Positions 42,757-50,901 of a stretch of DNA of 64,000 bases are shown here, in pieces. This DNA comes from Nocardia cyriacigeorgica GUH-2 (GTDB lineage: Bacteria; Actinomycetota; Actinomycetes; Mycobacteriales; Mycobacteriaceae): contig NC_016887.1 of the NCBI RefSeq assembly GCF_000284035.1, forward strand, positions 5,952,001 through 6,016,000, given 5' to 3'. The position numbers and the translations under genes were made by a program. The notes below the pieces were generated by a model. That model was not told the origin of the DNA, searched no databases, and saw only the letters and a program-made list of their open reading frames with translations. How positions within the stretch are numbered: the stretch's first letter is position 1; the number at the start of each line of letters is the position of its first letter.

Positions 42757-43653
42757 ATGACCAGCGATGATGTAACCGAACCATCGACCTTGCCCAGGCG
42801 GCAGCTCGCCAGGTTCCTGCGCGAACAGCGCGATGCCATGGGACTGAGCATTGCGAAGGCGGCGGCCCTCGTAGAGCTGAGCCAGGCCGCGTTGCAGCGC
42901 ATCGAAGCGGCCAAGACGAAGAAGATCCGCGCCGTGGATGTGCAGGCTCTATGCGAGTTGTACGAGGTGTCCGAAGCAAAGACGGCACACGCAATCGAAC
43001 TGGCCAAGCAATCGCGAGTTACGTCCTGGTACACGGCTTTCGCCGGCCTGTACAGCGACCCGACATTCACCATGTACGTCGAGCTGACAGCCTCGGCGCG
43101 CCAGCTCATCTCGTACCAGGAGATCGTTCTCGGGCTATTGCAGACACCCGACTACGCGAGGGCCTTGATCAGCGCCTTCTACCGGGACGAAGCCAAGGAA
43201 GACATCGAACGTCGTGTCGAGCTGCGGATGCGGCGACAAACCATCGTGACGCGCAAGACTGCGCCGGTCCAGCTGGAGCTGCTGCTCCACGAGTCTGCGC
43301 TGCACCGCGTTGTCGGCAGCCCGCGGGTCATGGCGGCGCAGCTGCGCCATCTGGCCGAGATCGGCAAGCGCGAGAACATCAGCATTCGGATCCAGCCGTT
43401 CAGCGCTGGGTACGCCCGTGGGCTACTGCACGGACCGTTCGTCATCCTGGACTTCGGCGAAGACGCCAAGGGCCGACCTAAAGAGCCCCCACTCGTGTAC
43501 TTCGAGGGCCACGGAAAACCGGACATCTATCTCGAGAGTGCCGAAGACGTCGAGCGTTACTATGATTTGGCTTCCGCGATACGAAGCACTGCGTACGACG
43601 AAATGAAGTCGCGAGACCTGCTCAGGCGGGCAGCAAGGGAGTATGAAACGTGA
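42757..43653 (+). CDS. XRE-family regulator with DUF5753 domain
   Basis: A 298-residue regulator. Residues 14-70 form the helix-turn-helix (LARFLREQRDAMGLSIAKAA, ELSQAALQRIEA). The rest is DUF5753, recognised by EIVLGLLQTPDYARALIS, LLLHESALHRVVG and ENISIRIQPFSAG. Such proteins are paired with DUF397 proteins in actinomycetes and affect development and secondary metabolism. Its stop overlaps the DUF397 gene. Confidence 0.95.
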   Translation: MTSDDVTEPSTLPRRQLARFLREQRDAMGLSIAKAAALVELSQAALQRIEAAKTKKIRAVDVQALCELYEVSEAKTAHAIELAKQSRVTSWYTAFAGLYSDPTFTMYVELTASARQLISYQEIVLGLLQTPDYARALISAFYRDEAKEDIERRVELRMRRQTIVTRKTAPVQLELLLHESALHRVVGSPRVMAAQLRHLAEIGKRENISIRIQPFSAGYARGLLHGPFVILDFGEDAKGRPKEPPLVYFEGHGKPDIYLESAEDVERYYDLASAIRSTAYDEMKSRDLLRRAAREYET

Positions 43654-43853
43654 ACACGGACCTATCCCAGGCAGCATGGTTCAAGAGCACCCACAGCGGC
43701 GGCCAAACCGATTGCGTCGAGGTGGCATGGCTTGGGGATGGCCAGGTCGGCGTCCGTGACTCGAAGAATCCCACCGGACCGGCGCTGGTCTTCGCCCCGA
43801 CTCAGTGGGATGCATTCGCGGGCGCGCTGCGAGCGGGCGACTTCGACCGTTAG
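43650..43853 (+). CDS. DUF397 domain protein
   Basis: A 67-residue DUF397 protein: WFKSTHSGGQTDCVEVAWLG, VGVRDSKNPTGPALVF and a final WDAFAGALRAGDFDR. GTG start within the end of the XRE gene. In studied pairs the DUF397 protein antagonises its XRE partner, somewhat like an antitoxin. Confidence 0.95.
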   Translation: MNTDLSQAAWFKSTHSGGQTDCVEVAWLGDGQVGVRDSKNPTGPALVFAPTQWDAFAGALRAGDFDR

Positions 43854-44089
43854 TCCCGTCCCGCAACGCTCGACACGATCCGCACTGACGAGTGGCACAT
43901 GACCGAGGCGAATCGCGAGACGAGCCCACGCTCGTGTGCCACTCGATGGCGTTCGTACCAGGCTGGACAGCCGTATGGTCGCAGTTCCAAAATCTGTCGA
44001 CCCGTGCGCTCGAATCGAGTGGAACCGATCAGCGCGTAGCTGCGTCCTACACTACGAGCGGACAAATCGGCAGCTGGACGGGAGCAGCG

Positions 44090-44653
44090 GTGGGACAACG
44101 AACGACAGCGGTGGTAGCGATGCTGGCGGGAACCTTGCTGGCCGCGACCGGGTGCAATGCGACCAACGAGGGAACCGCAACCCCGGTCTCGACCACAGAT
44201 AAGGCTGCCGCCACCGAAGCACTGTGGGATCCGTGCACACAAGTCGGCGAGGATGTGCTAGCCCAGGTTGGGGTGGATTCGTCCACTAAGGACACCACAA
44301 TCTCGGGCGTAGAAAACGTGGAGGGGTGGAAGCTCTGCTCGTGGCACAACAAGCGATCCCGCTGGGACTACACGCTGGGCATCTGGTCGACGATCCACAC
44401 TGTGGACGAAATCAAAGCCGATCCGAATAATACTGATTTTACGGACATAACAGCAGCAGGACGCTCAGGGATCCAGTTCCGGAAAGCGCATGACGCTGCC
44501 TACAATTCCGTGTGCTACATCGCCTTTCCGTCCAACGGGCAAACATTTGAAGTCTCTATCTACAAAACTCCACTGACCACGGACGATCGGGATCCCTGCG
44601 AAATCGCACTGGCTGCATCCGAGTTCGTAGTTCCCGTGTTTCCAGCAGAGTAG
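44090..44653 (+). CDS. DUF3558 family lipoprotein
   Basis: A 187-residue lipoprotein. Signal VGQRTTAVVAMLAGTLLAATGC ends in a good lipobox (AATGC, Cys22). The mature part follows DUF3558: ALWDPCTQVGEDVL, GWKLCSWHNKRSRWDY, YNSVCYIAFP and DPCEIALAAS, with two likely disulfide pairs. GTG start after GGGAG. GC is visibly lower than in flanking genes. The family is often encoded beside ESX substrates, as here. Confidence 0.85.
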   Translation: MGQRTTAVVAMLAGTLLAATGCNATNEGTATPVSTTDKAAATEALWDPCTQVGEDVLAQVGVDSSTKDTTISGVENVEGWKLCSWHNKRSRWDYTLGIWSTIHTVDEIKADPNNTDFTDITAAGRSGIQFRKAHDAAYNSVCYIAFPSNGQTFEVSIYKTPLTTDDRDPCEIALAASEFVVPVFPAE

Positions 44654-44663
44654 GAATAGCCCG

Positions 44664-45038
44664 ATGAGCCTTGACGCTGAAATCTCGAGATGGCAATACC
44701 TCGCCGACCAAGCAAAGTCAGGGAACTTGTACTTGGACGATGCGGTGGCGCGAAGCTGCCGAACGGCGATAGATGATCAGATCAATGTCTACACTGAGTG
44801 CCTAGCAGGCATAGAGCGAATGGCGAATGTCACCGGTCTGGGTGATTTCGAGTGCGGCAAGGAACTCGGCAGGCTACTCGGGTTGAAGGCATTTGACCCC
44901 GCAGGCGACGGCGACCTGGCGACAGCCCTACGGGACCACCTAAAGGTATTGGCACTCATGGGTGATACCATCCAAGTAACTCTAGACCGCCTGCAAGAGC
45001 AGGATTCCACCAATTCGCAAGGCTATAACGGCGTCTGA
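44664..45038 (+). CDS. Hypothetical helical protein of the ESX-substrate island
   Basis: A 124-residue, probably all-helical protein (ALRDHLKVLALMGDTIQVTLDRLQEQ) of ESX-substrate-like length but without a WXG motif. It starts 10 bases after the DUF3558 stop with AGGAA upstream. It is not recognised; position suggests co-expression with the lipoprotein and the next secreted protein. Confidence 0.7.
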   Translation: MSLDAEISRWQYLADQAKSGNLYLDDAVARSCRTAIDDQINVYTECLAGIERMANVTGLGDFECGKELGRLLGLKAFDPAGDGDLATALRDHLKVLALMGDTIQVTLDRLQEQDSTNSQGYNGV

Positions 45039-45056
45039 TCCGCAGGGGGGTGCACG

Positions 45057-46478
45057 ATGCTCGGTCTTCCATCTTTCGAGACGATCGTCTCCAATGTCGG
45101 CAAGCTCGTACTGTCCGGCCCGTTGGGCGCGATTGTCACGTCCAACCACGAATTCGACGCCGCCGAAAACGCCTTGAACGTCGCGTTGGGCGATCAGAGC
45201 CCGGAATCCATTGCCGCGCGCAACCGTATCAAGGATCTCGCCGACAATCATTTCGACGGCGAGTTTCATGATCCGCGTATTCCCGACAGCTTGTACGGCA
45301 ATGTGCGCAGCGAGGATCTGGACGAGCTGTATCGCAAAGCGCAGGCCGTCGATGTCGCCGCCATGACCACATTGCATCAGGCCTGGCAGGCGCGGGCGGA
45401 GAAGCTCGAGACCGGGCTCAGTGCCTTCGGCCCGAAAATCCTTGCCGCGATGGAAGACACCTGGGAGGGCGAGTCCAAGAAGGCCGCCGCTCAGGGGATC
45501 ATCGACTATGTCGAGAAGGCCAAGAGCCTGGTGTCGGGCACCAAGATCGTGGCGGGCAAGGTCGAGCTGGTGAAGTCGGCGGTCGAGGTGACCAAGGCCA
45601 ACGTCCAGCCCAGCCCGGACACCAGCGGCTGGGGCAGCAAGGTCGCCAGCTGGACTCCGGGCCCCACCTGGAAAATGAACGAAGACCGCACCAACGCCGC
45701 CGAACTCGCCACCCACTACATCCTCGAACGGGTCTACCACCCCGGCATCCGCGAAGGCGACACCGGCCAACCCCGAATCCCCCTGGCCTACAACCCCATC
45801 CAGCAACCCGGCCCCGTGCCACCGGTCACCCCGCCCGGCCCCTGGCCACCGGACGGCCGCGGTGGCGTCGAACCACCGGACATCTCCGGCGGCGGCGAAG
45901 AAGAAACCCCCGAAACCAGCGGCGGCGAACCCGAAGACACCACAACCGCCGGCGTCGAACCGGGCACCACGTCGGCGAATCCGTCGAGCCAGGCCGCCAC
46001 CAACCCGACAGGACTCGGCACCACACCCGCCTCCACCAATCCGGCATCCACCACCGGCCTCGGCACCGGCGGCGTTCCCGGAACCGGCTACACCCCAGGC
46101 GGTTCCGGCACCGGCGGTATCGGATCGGGTGGCTCGGGTTCCGGATCGGGCGGTCCCGGCTCCGGCGGCATCGGATCCGGGTCAGGTGGCCCGGGTGGCA
46201 TCGTCTCCGGTGGACCCGGCCGCTCACTACCCGGCGGCGGCACCCCCGCAGCGGCCGCCGCCGCGACCGGCGCGTCCGCCGCCGCCCGTGGCAACCGCCC
46301 GATGGCGATGGGCGGCCCCATGATGCCGCCCGGCGCGCGCGGCAAGGGCGACGACGACAAGGAAAAGGAAAAGTCCGCCATCGCCGAAGCGCTGGTCACC
46401 AAGGAGCACGGCGAGGAACTCACCGGGCTCGATCCCGCACACCGGCCGAAGACCGTGCCGCCGGTCCTGGGCGAATAA
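45057..46478 (+). CDS. Large WXG-type ESX substrate with Gly/Pro-rich C-terminus
   Basis: A 473-residue protein. The N-terminal half is helical and contains W136-E-G138 in AAMEDTWEGESKKAAAQG, a WXG turn between two helices, as in PPE/EspB-like substrates. Residues about 240-420 are disordered Pro/Gly/Ser/Thr repeats (GTGGIGSGGSGSGSGGPGSG). The end has MAMGGPMMPPGARGKGDDDK and a charged HGEELTG tail, seen in many nocardial ESX proteins. Strong AGGGGGG precedes the ATG. Likely surface-exposed or secreted. Confidence 0.75.
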   Translation: MLGLPSFETIVSNVGKLVLSGPLGAIVTSNHEFDAAENALNVALGDQSPESIAARNRIKDLADNHFDGEFHDPRIPDSLYGNVRSEDLDELYRKAQAVDVAAMTTLHQAWQARAEKLETGLSAFGPKILAAMEDTWEGESKKAAAQGIIDYVEKAKSLVSGTKIVAGKVELVKSAVEVTKANVQPSPDTSGWGSKVASWTPGPTWKMNEDRTNAAELATHYILERVYHPGIREGDTGQPRIPLAYNPIQQPGPVPPVTPPGPWPPDGRGGVEPPDISGGGEEETPETSGGEPEDTTTAGVEPGTTSANPSSQAATNPTGLGTTPASTNPASTTGLGTGGVPGTGYTPGGSGTGGIGSGGSGSGSGGPGSGGIGSGSGGPGGIVSGGPGRSLPGGGTPAAAAAATGASAAARGNRPMAMGGPMMPPGARGKGDDDKEKEKSAIAEALVTKEHGEELTGLDPAHRPKTVPPVLGE

Positions 46479-46653
46479 CGCCCGCGATGATGACGATTCG
46501 CGGTAGCGCCCCCGCATGTCGCGTGACCGTGCGCGCCGGGCGGGCGCAGCGTTCGGCGAGCACAGAGCCGGGCACGTTCGGAGTTCGGCGCGCGGAGTTC
46601 GCTGAGCGCAGGGGACGGCGAGTCCGGAACCGGACGAGCACAGGGACCAGGCA

Positions 46654-47501
46654 ATGGCATTTGATCAGGCGAATGACCCCGGGATGGAAGCGATGACCCA
46701 ACGCACCTGGACCATGTCCGGGCTGGAATTGACCGTGCTCTGGCACGCCATCGGCCGCGACATCCTGCCCTACCCCCTGCAATACCGTCCCACCGAACCC
46801 ACCGCCGACGCCTACGACCGCGCTTACAAATCCGCCGCCACCCGCATCCAATCCCTCTTCGACGAAGACATGTACGGCCCGCTGCGCGTGCTGGTCGAAC
46901 CCGAGGCCAGGATCGAAGTCGCCGGATTCGCCGGCGCCACACCCCCCGTCATGCCCCGCGCCGCCGCCGACCCAACATCCATGGTCCGCATCCACGCCGC
47001 CATCTCCGGCAACGCCGCGGTCCTGCTCACCCAGCACCCCACCGACAAACCCAACTCCGGCGGCGCCATCCGCATGGACTACCTCCCCGCCCGCACCATC
47101 ACCCAGCGCATCATCACCACCCTCCCCACCGCCTCACCCGGCACCACCGCCCCCTTCCACATCAACCGCACCGACCTCGAATCCCCCGACAACACCCCCT
47201 TCACCGCCTTCACCGACGACTCCCCCCGTTCCCGCCACGACCAGATCACCCGTTTCTTCGAACGCCCCCGCACCACCGTCACCCACGTCGCCATCTACCC
47301 CGGCCCCGCCTTCGACAACCGCCCCACCCCCACCCGCGACTTCCACATCATCGACTACCCGAAGGCCGCTACCGAATCCGCACCACCACCTCCATCCAAT
47401 CCACCCCCACCACCCCCCAAGCCCTCACCACCCACCTAACCCACCTCCTCACCCGCACCCTGGAGGAGTACCGGGAAGACACGGACCCGGCCTATTACTG
47501 A
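46654..47501 (+). pseudogene. EspG-type ESX chaperone gene, frameshifted near its 3' end
   Basis: The first 235 residues match EspG-type ESX secretion-associated proteins (WTMSGLELTVLWHAIGRDIL, DYLPARTITQRIITTLP, RFFERPRTTVTHVAIYPG). After IIDYP the frame becomes a Pro tract and stops at 47439. One frame over, the expected C-terminus is intact: GRYRIRTTTSIQSTPTTPQ through LEEYREDTDPAYY, ending at 47501. Adding one C to the CCC at 47358-47360 restores the protein. EspG chaperones bind WXG/PPE substrates in the cytosol, so the defect would affect this island unless the base is an error. Confidence 0.8.
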
Positions 47502-47586
47502 TCGATGGCAGGTCAGACAACGGGCGCCCTTGCACAGGATCGAACTTCCGAAGTCGGCGCTTATCAGCAAGAGAGGATTGCGAATC

Positions 47587-47907
47587 ATGACCGATGAGCT
47601 GAAGGTCGAGCCAGACGACCTTGATAGCTACGCGACTATCCTCAGGGATCTGTCGGGGCAAGCCGGCACCGCGAAGAAGTATGTTTCGAGCTATTTCGAC
47701 ATCGACGGAGAGCAGTCGAGGCTCTTCTTCTTCGTGAAGGGCATGGTCGACCAGATTCGGCAGGACCTGGAAGCGAACTACGACAAGCTCGCCCGGCTCG
47801 CCGACGCATCCTCGATCGAACTCGTGAACAGCAGCCAGATGTACCGGACAACAGATCACAACCACGCGAAGCAGTTGGATGCCCAGTACGTGGAGGTGCC
47901 ACGTTGA
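47587..47907 (+). CDS. EspC-like type VII secretion target
   Basis: A 106-residue helical protein (ELKVEPDDLDSYATILRDLS, helix-turn-helix hairpin) of the DUF2580/EspC-like class common before larger ESX effectors in Nocardia. There is no WXG, but length and KYVSSYFDIDGEQ turn fit. The stop overlaps the TTG start of the next gene, so the pair is probably translated together and may form a heterodimer. Confidence 0.75.
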   Translation: MTDELKVEPDDLDSYATILRDLSGQAGTAKKYVSSYFDIDGEQSRLFFFVKGMVDQIRQDLEANYDKLARLADASSIELVNSSQMYRTTDHNHAKQLDAQYVEVPR

Positions 47908-48629
47908 CCCAACCACAAGAGCAACTGACGGAACCACAAGCTGAACAACCGATCTCCGACGAGGCCGCGTTCCTACTGGGGGCCAACTTCGTCTCGCCGT
48001 CCTATGCTGTGTTCTCGATCATCGAGAAGGTCATCCACGTCAAGATCCCCGATTGGCTGGCATCCCAAATCGGTGGCGACTGGGAGGCAGTCAGTCGAGC
48101 AGCGAACGCAGCCGGCAACCTGGCGAAGTTCAACACCTCGTTCGCGGAGTCGCTTACGACAAACTGGCAGACCATACTTGATGAATCGTGGAAAGGTAAC
48201 GCTGCCGCAAGCGCGAAAGACTATTTCGCGGTACTGGCCAGCTCACTCAACTACCAAGCCGGTCCATTGAACACAATCGATCAAGAACTGCAAAAGATAG
48301 CCAACTCGATGGCGAACCTGTCGCGCGTTCTTGGAGACCTGGTGCAGATCCTGGCAGATTCGGCAATCATCTGGAGTATCGAGGCACTGGTAGCTCTCGG
48401 CCCAAATCCCGACCCCACCGGCGCCTCACGAGCCGCCGCTCTCGCCGCGATGGCAGCTACCGCCGTCGCGATGGTGAAGACGTTCTTGACGATGGTTGGG
48501 AAAGTAACGGCCGTATACGACTCGTTCGTTGCGATCTGGGCCCTCCTCGAACATCAAGTGCGTGGTGCTGGACCTGAAAAGCTGCCAAGTCTCGGCGAGA
48601 AGGCATACGACCACCCTGGAGTTTCCTGA
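47904..48629 (+). CDS. WXG-motif ESX substrate
   Basis: A 241-residue protein starting at TTG 47904, which overlaps the stop of the EspC-like gene. W96-K-G98 in TILDESWKGNAAASAKDYF is a WXG turn between long helices. The C-terminal part has a hydrophobic Ala-rich segment (AALAAMAATAVAMVKTFLTM) that might be a membrane or dimer helix. Likely the partner of the preceding small protein. Confidence 0.78.
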   Translation: MTQPQEQLTEPQAEQPISDEAAFLLGANFVSPSYAVFSIIEKVIHVKIPDWLASQIGGDWEAVSRAANAAGNLAKFNTSFAESLTTNWQTILDESWKGNAAASAKDYFAVLASSLNYQAGPLNTIDQELQKIANSMANLSRVLGDLVQILADSAIIWSIEALVALGPNPDPTGASRAAALAAMAATAVAMVKTFLTMVGKVTAVYDSFVAIWALLEHQVRGAGPEKLPSLGEKAYDHPGVS

Positions 48630-49150
48630 TGAATCAACCGCCTGAGTTCATGTTCGATGTGGCACGCGGCGACATCGGCGTCGCACGGCGTCTACGCAAG
48701 TCCCTGGAGCGGATCAAAGCCTCGCCTATGGCAGCTGATCCACGCGTCCGGAACGCGTTGGAGGACGTGTTGTCCGGGAAGATGAGCGTGCGGGAATTCG
48801 GACGGTCGAGCACTTTCGCGAATCTGCTGGACCAGATTCCGAAACAGAAACTAGATGACGTCCTGAACCAGTCGGAGCAACAGCGAGAACGGCTAGCCAA
48901 GCAGGGCGAAGCAGACCTAGAGCGGCTGCGTTCGGAAGAGCCGCAGCGCCCGGATCAACCTGCCAGCGGTTCGCCCGAGCAGGAAGGCCGTCGGCCGGAA
49001 GCCTCACCACCCAGCGCGCCGCCCTCTGCGTCGGCACCGTTAATTCCTGGCACTCGCAAACCGAACCGTGACCAGATATTCACACCGGATGAACCAGACG
49101 AGGACGACCTGTACTTCCAGGAACGTCGTAACCGCGGCTGGCTGGAGTAG
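48629..49150 (+). CDS. Hypothetical charged protein of the ESX island
   Basis: A 173-residue soluble protein starting one base after the previous stop (overlapping A). The N-terminal 90 residues are helical and charged (VARRLRKSLERIKASPMAAD, LDQIPKQKLDDVLNQSEQQ); the rest is Pro/Ser/Glu-rich and disordered with a short acidic end (DEPDEDDLYFQERRNRGWLE). Not recognised. Spacing says it belongs to the ESX-substrate operon. Confidence 0.7.
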   Translation: MNQPPEFMFDVARGDIGVARRLRKSLERIKASPMAADPRVRNALEDVLSGKMSVREFGRSSTFANLLDQIPKQKLDDVLNQSEQQRERLAKQGEADLERLRSEEPQRPDQPASGSPEQEGRRPEASPPSAPPSASAPLIPGTRKPNRDQIFTPDEPDEDDLYFQERRNRGWLE

Positions 49151-49156
49151 CGGCCC

Positions 49157-49822
49157 ATGGCAAGTTACCCGCAAGACCCTCTGGCCTACTGCGTTCGACT
49201 CCCGCTCCGTAGCCGACCGCCTGCCGAAGTGGCCCAGCTGAAGAAGCGACACCCGGACCTCTCGCCGGACACGAAGTTCTGGGTACTCGAAATAGCCGCT
49301 CCGATGCCGCCCGTCTGCACCGCACACGGGCGGCCTGAGGTCGAACACCGAAAGTATCCACTACGTTTCATGCAGACCAACCGCGGTCGCATACAGTCAA
49401 CCGCCTACTCGCAGCTACGTTCGTTCGCGCTATCGCTGGCAAAAACCCGGCCATGGAACCCCTTTCCAAAGTCGGCCGAGACCAACACCTACCTGTTCGG
49501 AGAATGGCCGCTATGTACGAAATGCGTGGAGCGATTCCGGCGCCTCCAGTGGACCAGCAGGATCCTCATGCTCAGCGGCGTCATCCTGATAGCCGCGTAC
49601 ACGATTGCGCGGATGATGGTAGATGGCCTGCTGGTCCAGCTCTTCCTGCTCATCACCCCCGGCTGGTTCCCGATCGGCATAGCCGTCGCCGGCCTCTGCT
49701 CCATATCGGCAAGGACCTACGTCCGCTGCGAACCCCTGGTGGACAATTCGACCGTCCTCATCCACGCCCACCCGGATTTCGTTGCGGCCGTCGGGAATCT
49801 TCCAAACACAAAACGCTCATAG
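49157..49822 (+). CDS. Hypothetical membrane protein with cysteine pairs
   Basis: A 221-residue protein with two adjacent helices near residues 135-185 (ILMLSGVILIAAYTIARMMV and LFLLITPGWFPIGIAVAGLC). The N-terminal domain has CxxC (LCTKC) and further Cys/His residues (CTAHGRPEVEH), possibly a metal site. It starts six bases after the preceding gene. It is not recognised; it may be the last gene of the ESX-substrate operon. Confidence 0.65.
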   Translation: MASYPQDPLAYCVRLPLRSRPPAEVAQLKKRHPDLSPDTKFWVLEIAAPMPPVCTAHGRPEVEHRKYPLRFMQTNRGRIQSTAYSQLRSFALSLAKTRPWNPFPKSAETNTYLFGEWPLCTKCVERFRRLQWTSRILMLSGVILIAAYTIARMMVDGLLVQLFLLITPGWFPIGIAVAGLCSISARTYVRCEPLVDNSTVLIHAHPDFVAAVGNLPNTKRS

Positions 49823-49919
49823 GCAGCTACAACCACACCACTGCGGCAAAGCGGCTCGCCGGGCGAGAACCCTGTGGCCGACACAGGTAACCTGCTGAGA
49901 TCGATTGGAGTCGGAGGCG

Positions 49920-50078
49920 TCATCCTTCGCCGCCATCGAACTCGATCAGGTCATCGATCGCTGATCTGAGCCACGCATAGAAGCTCGGAAAAGAACCCCT
50001 ATCCTCCCAGCCCGGATCCGCGAAGTCGTGAACTACCCGAACACCGCGCAGATGCACAGCCAGTGGGGCCGATGACAT
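49920..50078 (-). CDS. Possible immunity-protein remnant
   Basis: A 52-residue frame starting two bases past the stop of the zinc-ribbon-like gene. VRVVHDFADPGWEDRGSFPS and FYAWLRSAIDDLIEF resemble the last part of SMI1/KNR4-type immunity proteins, but the rest of that domain is missing. It may be a truncated immunity gene left by recombination. Confidence 0.4.
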   Translation of the reverse strand: MSSAPLAVHLRGVRVVHDFADPGWEDRGSFPSFYAWLRSAIDDLIEFDGGEG

Positions 50079-50080
50079 CG

Positions 50081-50443
50081 CTACTTGCGCGAGATCGATT
50101 GCGGGAGCATGCCGCTCGTCCACGCTGCGTCGAGTTTCCACAGGTATGCGCGCGGCGACTTGATTTCGATCATTTCCCCTAGTGCCGTGCCGTCTAGAGT
50201 AAAAGATATGTTGTAGGCGTCCGATACCGACTTGATCATAGTCGTCGCAAATCTACGACAGTTCGAGCACCACTCAATTAGTTCAGCCCTTCCATCAAAC
50301 CGTTTCATTTCGTGATAATACGCACGGACTGATACCTGGACGCAGTGGGGGCAGCACCGCTCCTGCCGTATCGAATCAAGTTCGGCGCGAGCAAGTTCAG
50401 CCTTCTCTACGCCGCTGAAGCCAGTCCACATCTGGTGATTCAT
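50081..50443 (-). CDS. Hypothetical zinc-ribbon-like protein, candidate immunity protein
   Basis: A 120-residue protein with CPHC at 31-34 and CSNC at 59-62, spaced like a zinc ribbon, then FTLDGTALGEMIEIKSPRAY and a C-terminal LPQSISRK. The ATG at 50443 follows GGCGGCAGGACC. It lies in the array of small genes downstream of the RHS toxin, where additional immunity genes accumulate. Confidence 0.6.
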   Translation of the reverse strand: MNHQMWTGFSGVEKAELARAELDSIRQERCCPHCVQVSVRAYYHEMKRFDGRAELIEWCSNCRRFATTMIKSVSDAYNISFTLDGTALGEMIEIKSPRAYLWKLDAAWTSGMLPQSISRK

Positions 50444-50475
50444 GGTCCTGCCGCCGAGTTCGCTAAAATGGAGAA

Positions 50476-50901
50476 TCAGTCGCCTTGGTTCGCGATCCAC
50501 AGTCCTGATAGGAAATTGAATAGGTTAGGGAAGTCTTGGATTGCGGCTTCGGTGAAGTCCGGGTCGGCAGATCCAATCGCCGCTCGGAGTTTCCCCTCCG
50601 GGATTTCAGAAAACTCGCTTCCCGGATCGGCCACCTTGGTCGGTACAATCATCCAATTGCGTCCCGGTTTATCGACACTCCAATCTATGGCGCCCGAGTA
50701 GCTGCTCACCGCCGAATGAATCCTATTCGCCGTGTCATCTCGCTCCGACTCGTATCGCCACACGGCAAGCGGTGGCCTCCGTCGTTTGTAGTCGTCGTAA
50801 CCAACGTCAATACGGGCCCATTCAACCGCACCGAGCTGCGACAAGATGCGCAGGATGGCATTCGCAGCTTCGATATTCGTGGCCTCACTCAACCTGACCA
50901 C
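50476..50901 (-). CDS. Candidate immunity protein for the RHS toxin
   Basis: A 141-residue acidic protein not matched to a known family. The GTG at 50901 lies 13 bases inside the end of the RHS toxin gene, the classic position of the cognate immunity gene. DYKRRRPPLAVWRYESERDD and WSVDKPGRNWMIVPTKV suggest an alpha/beta fold. No signal peptide, so it acts in the cytoplasm. The assignment rests on position. Confidence 0.65.
   Translation of the reverse strand: MVRLSEATNIEAANAILRILSQLGAVEWARIDVGYDDYKRRRPPLAVWRYESERDDTANRIHSAVSSYSGAIDWSVDKPGRNWMIVPTKVADPGSEFSEIPEGKLRAAIGSADPDFTEAAIQDFPNLFNFLSGLWIANQGD

Noticed and set aside
45862..46323. Pro/Ala-rich frame inside the large ESX-substrate gene
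   Set aside because: Shadow of the Gly/Pro-rich C-terminal coding region.
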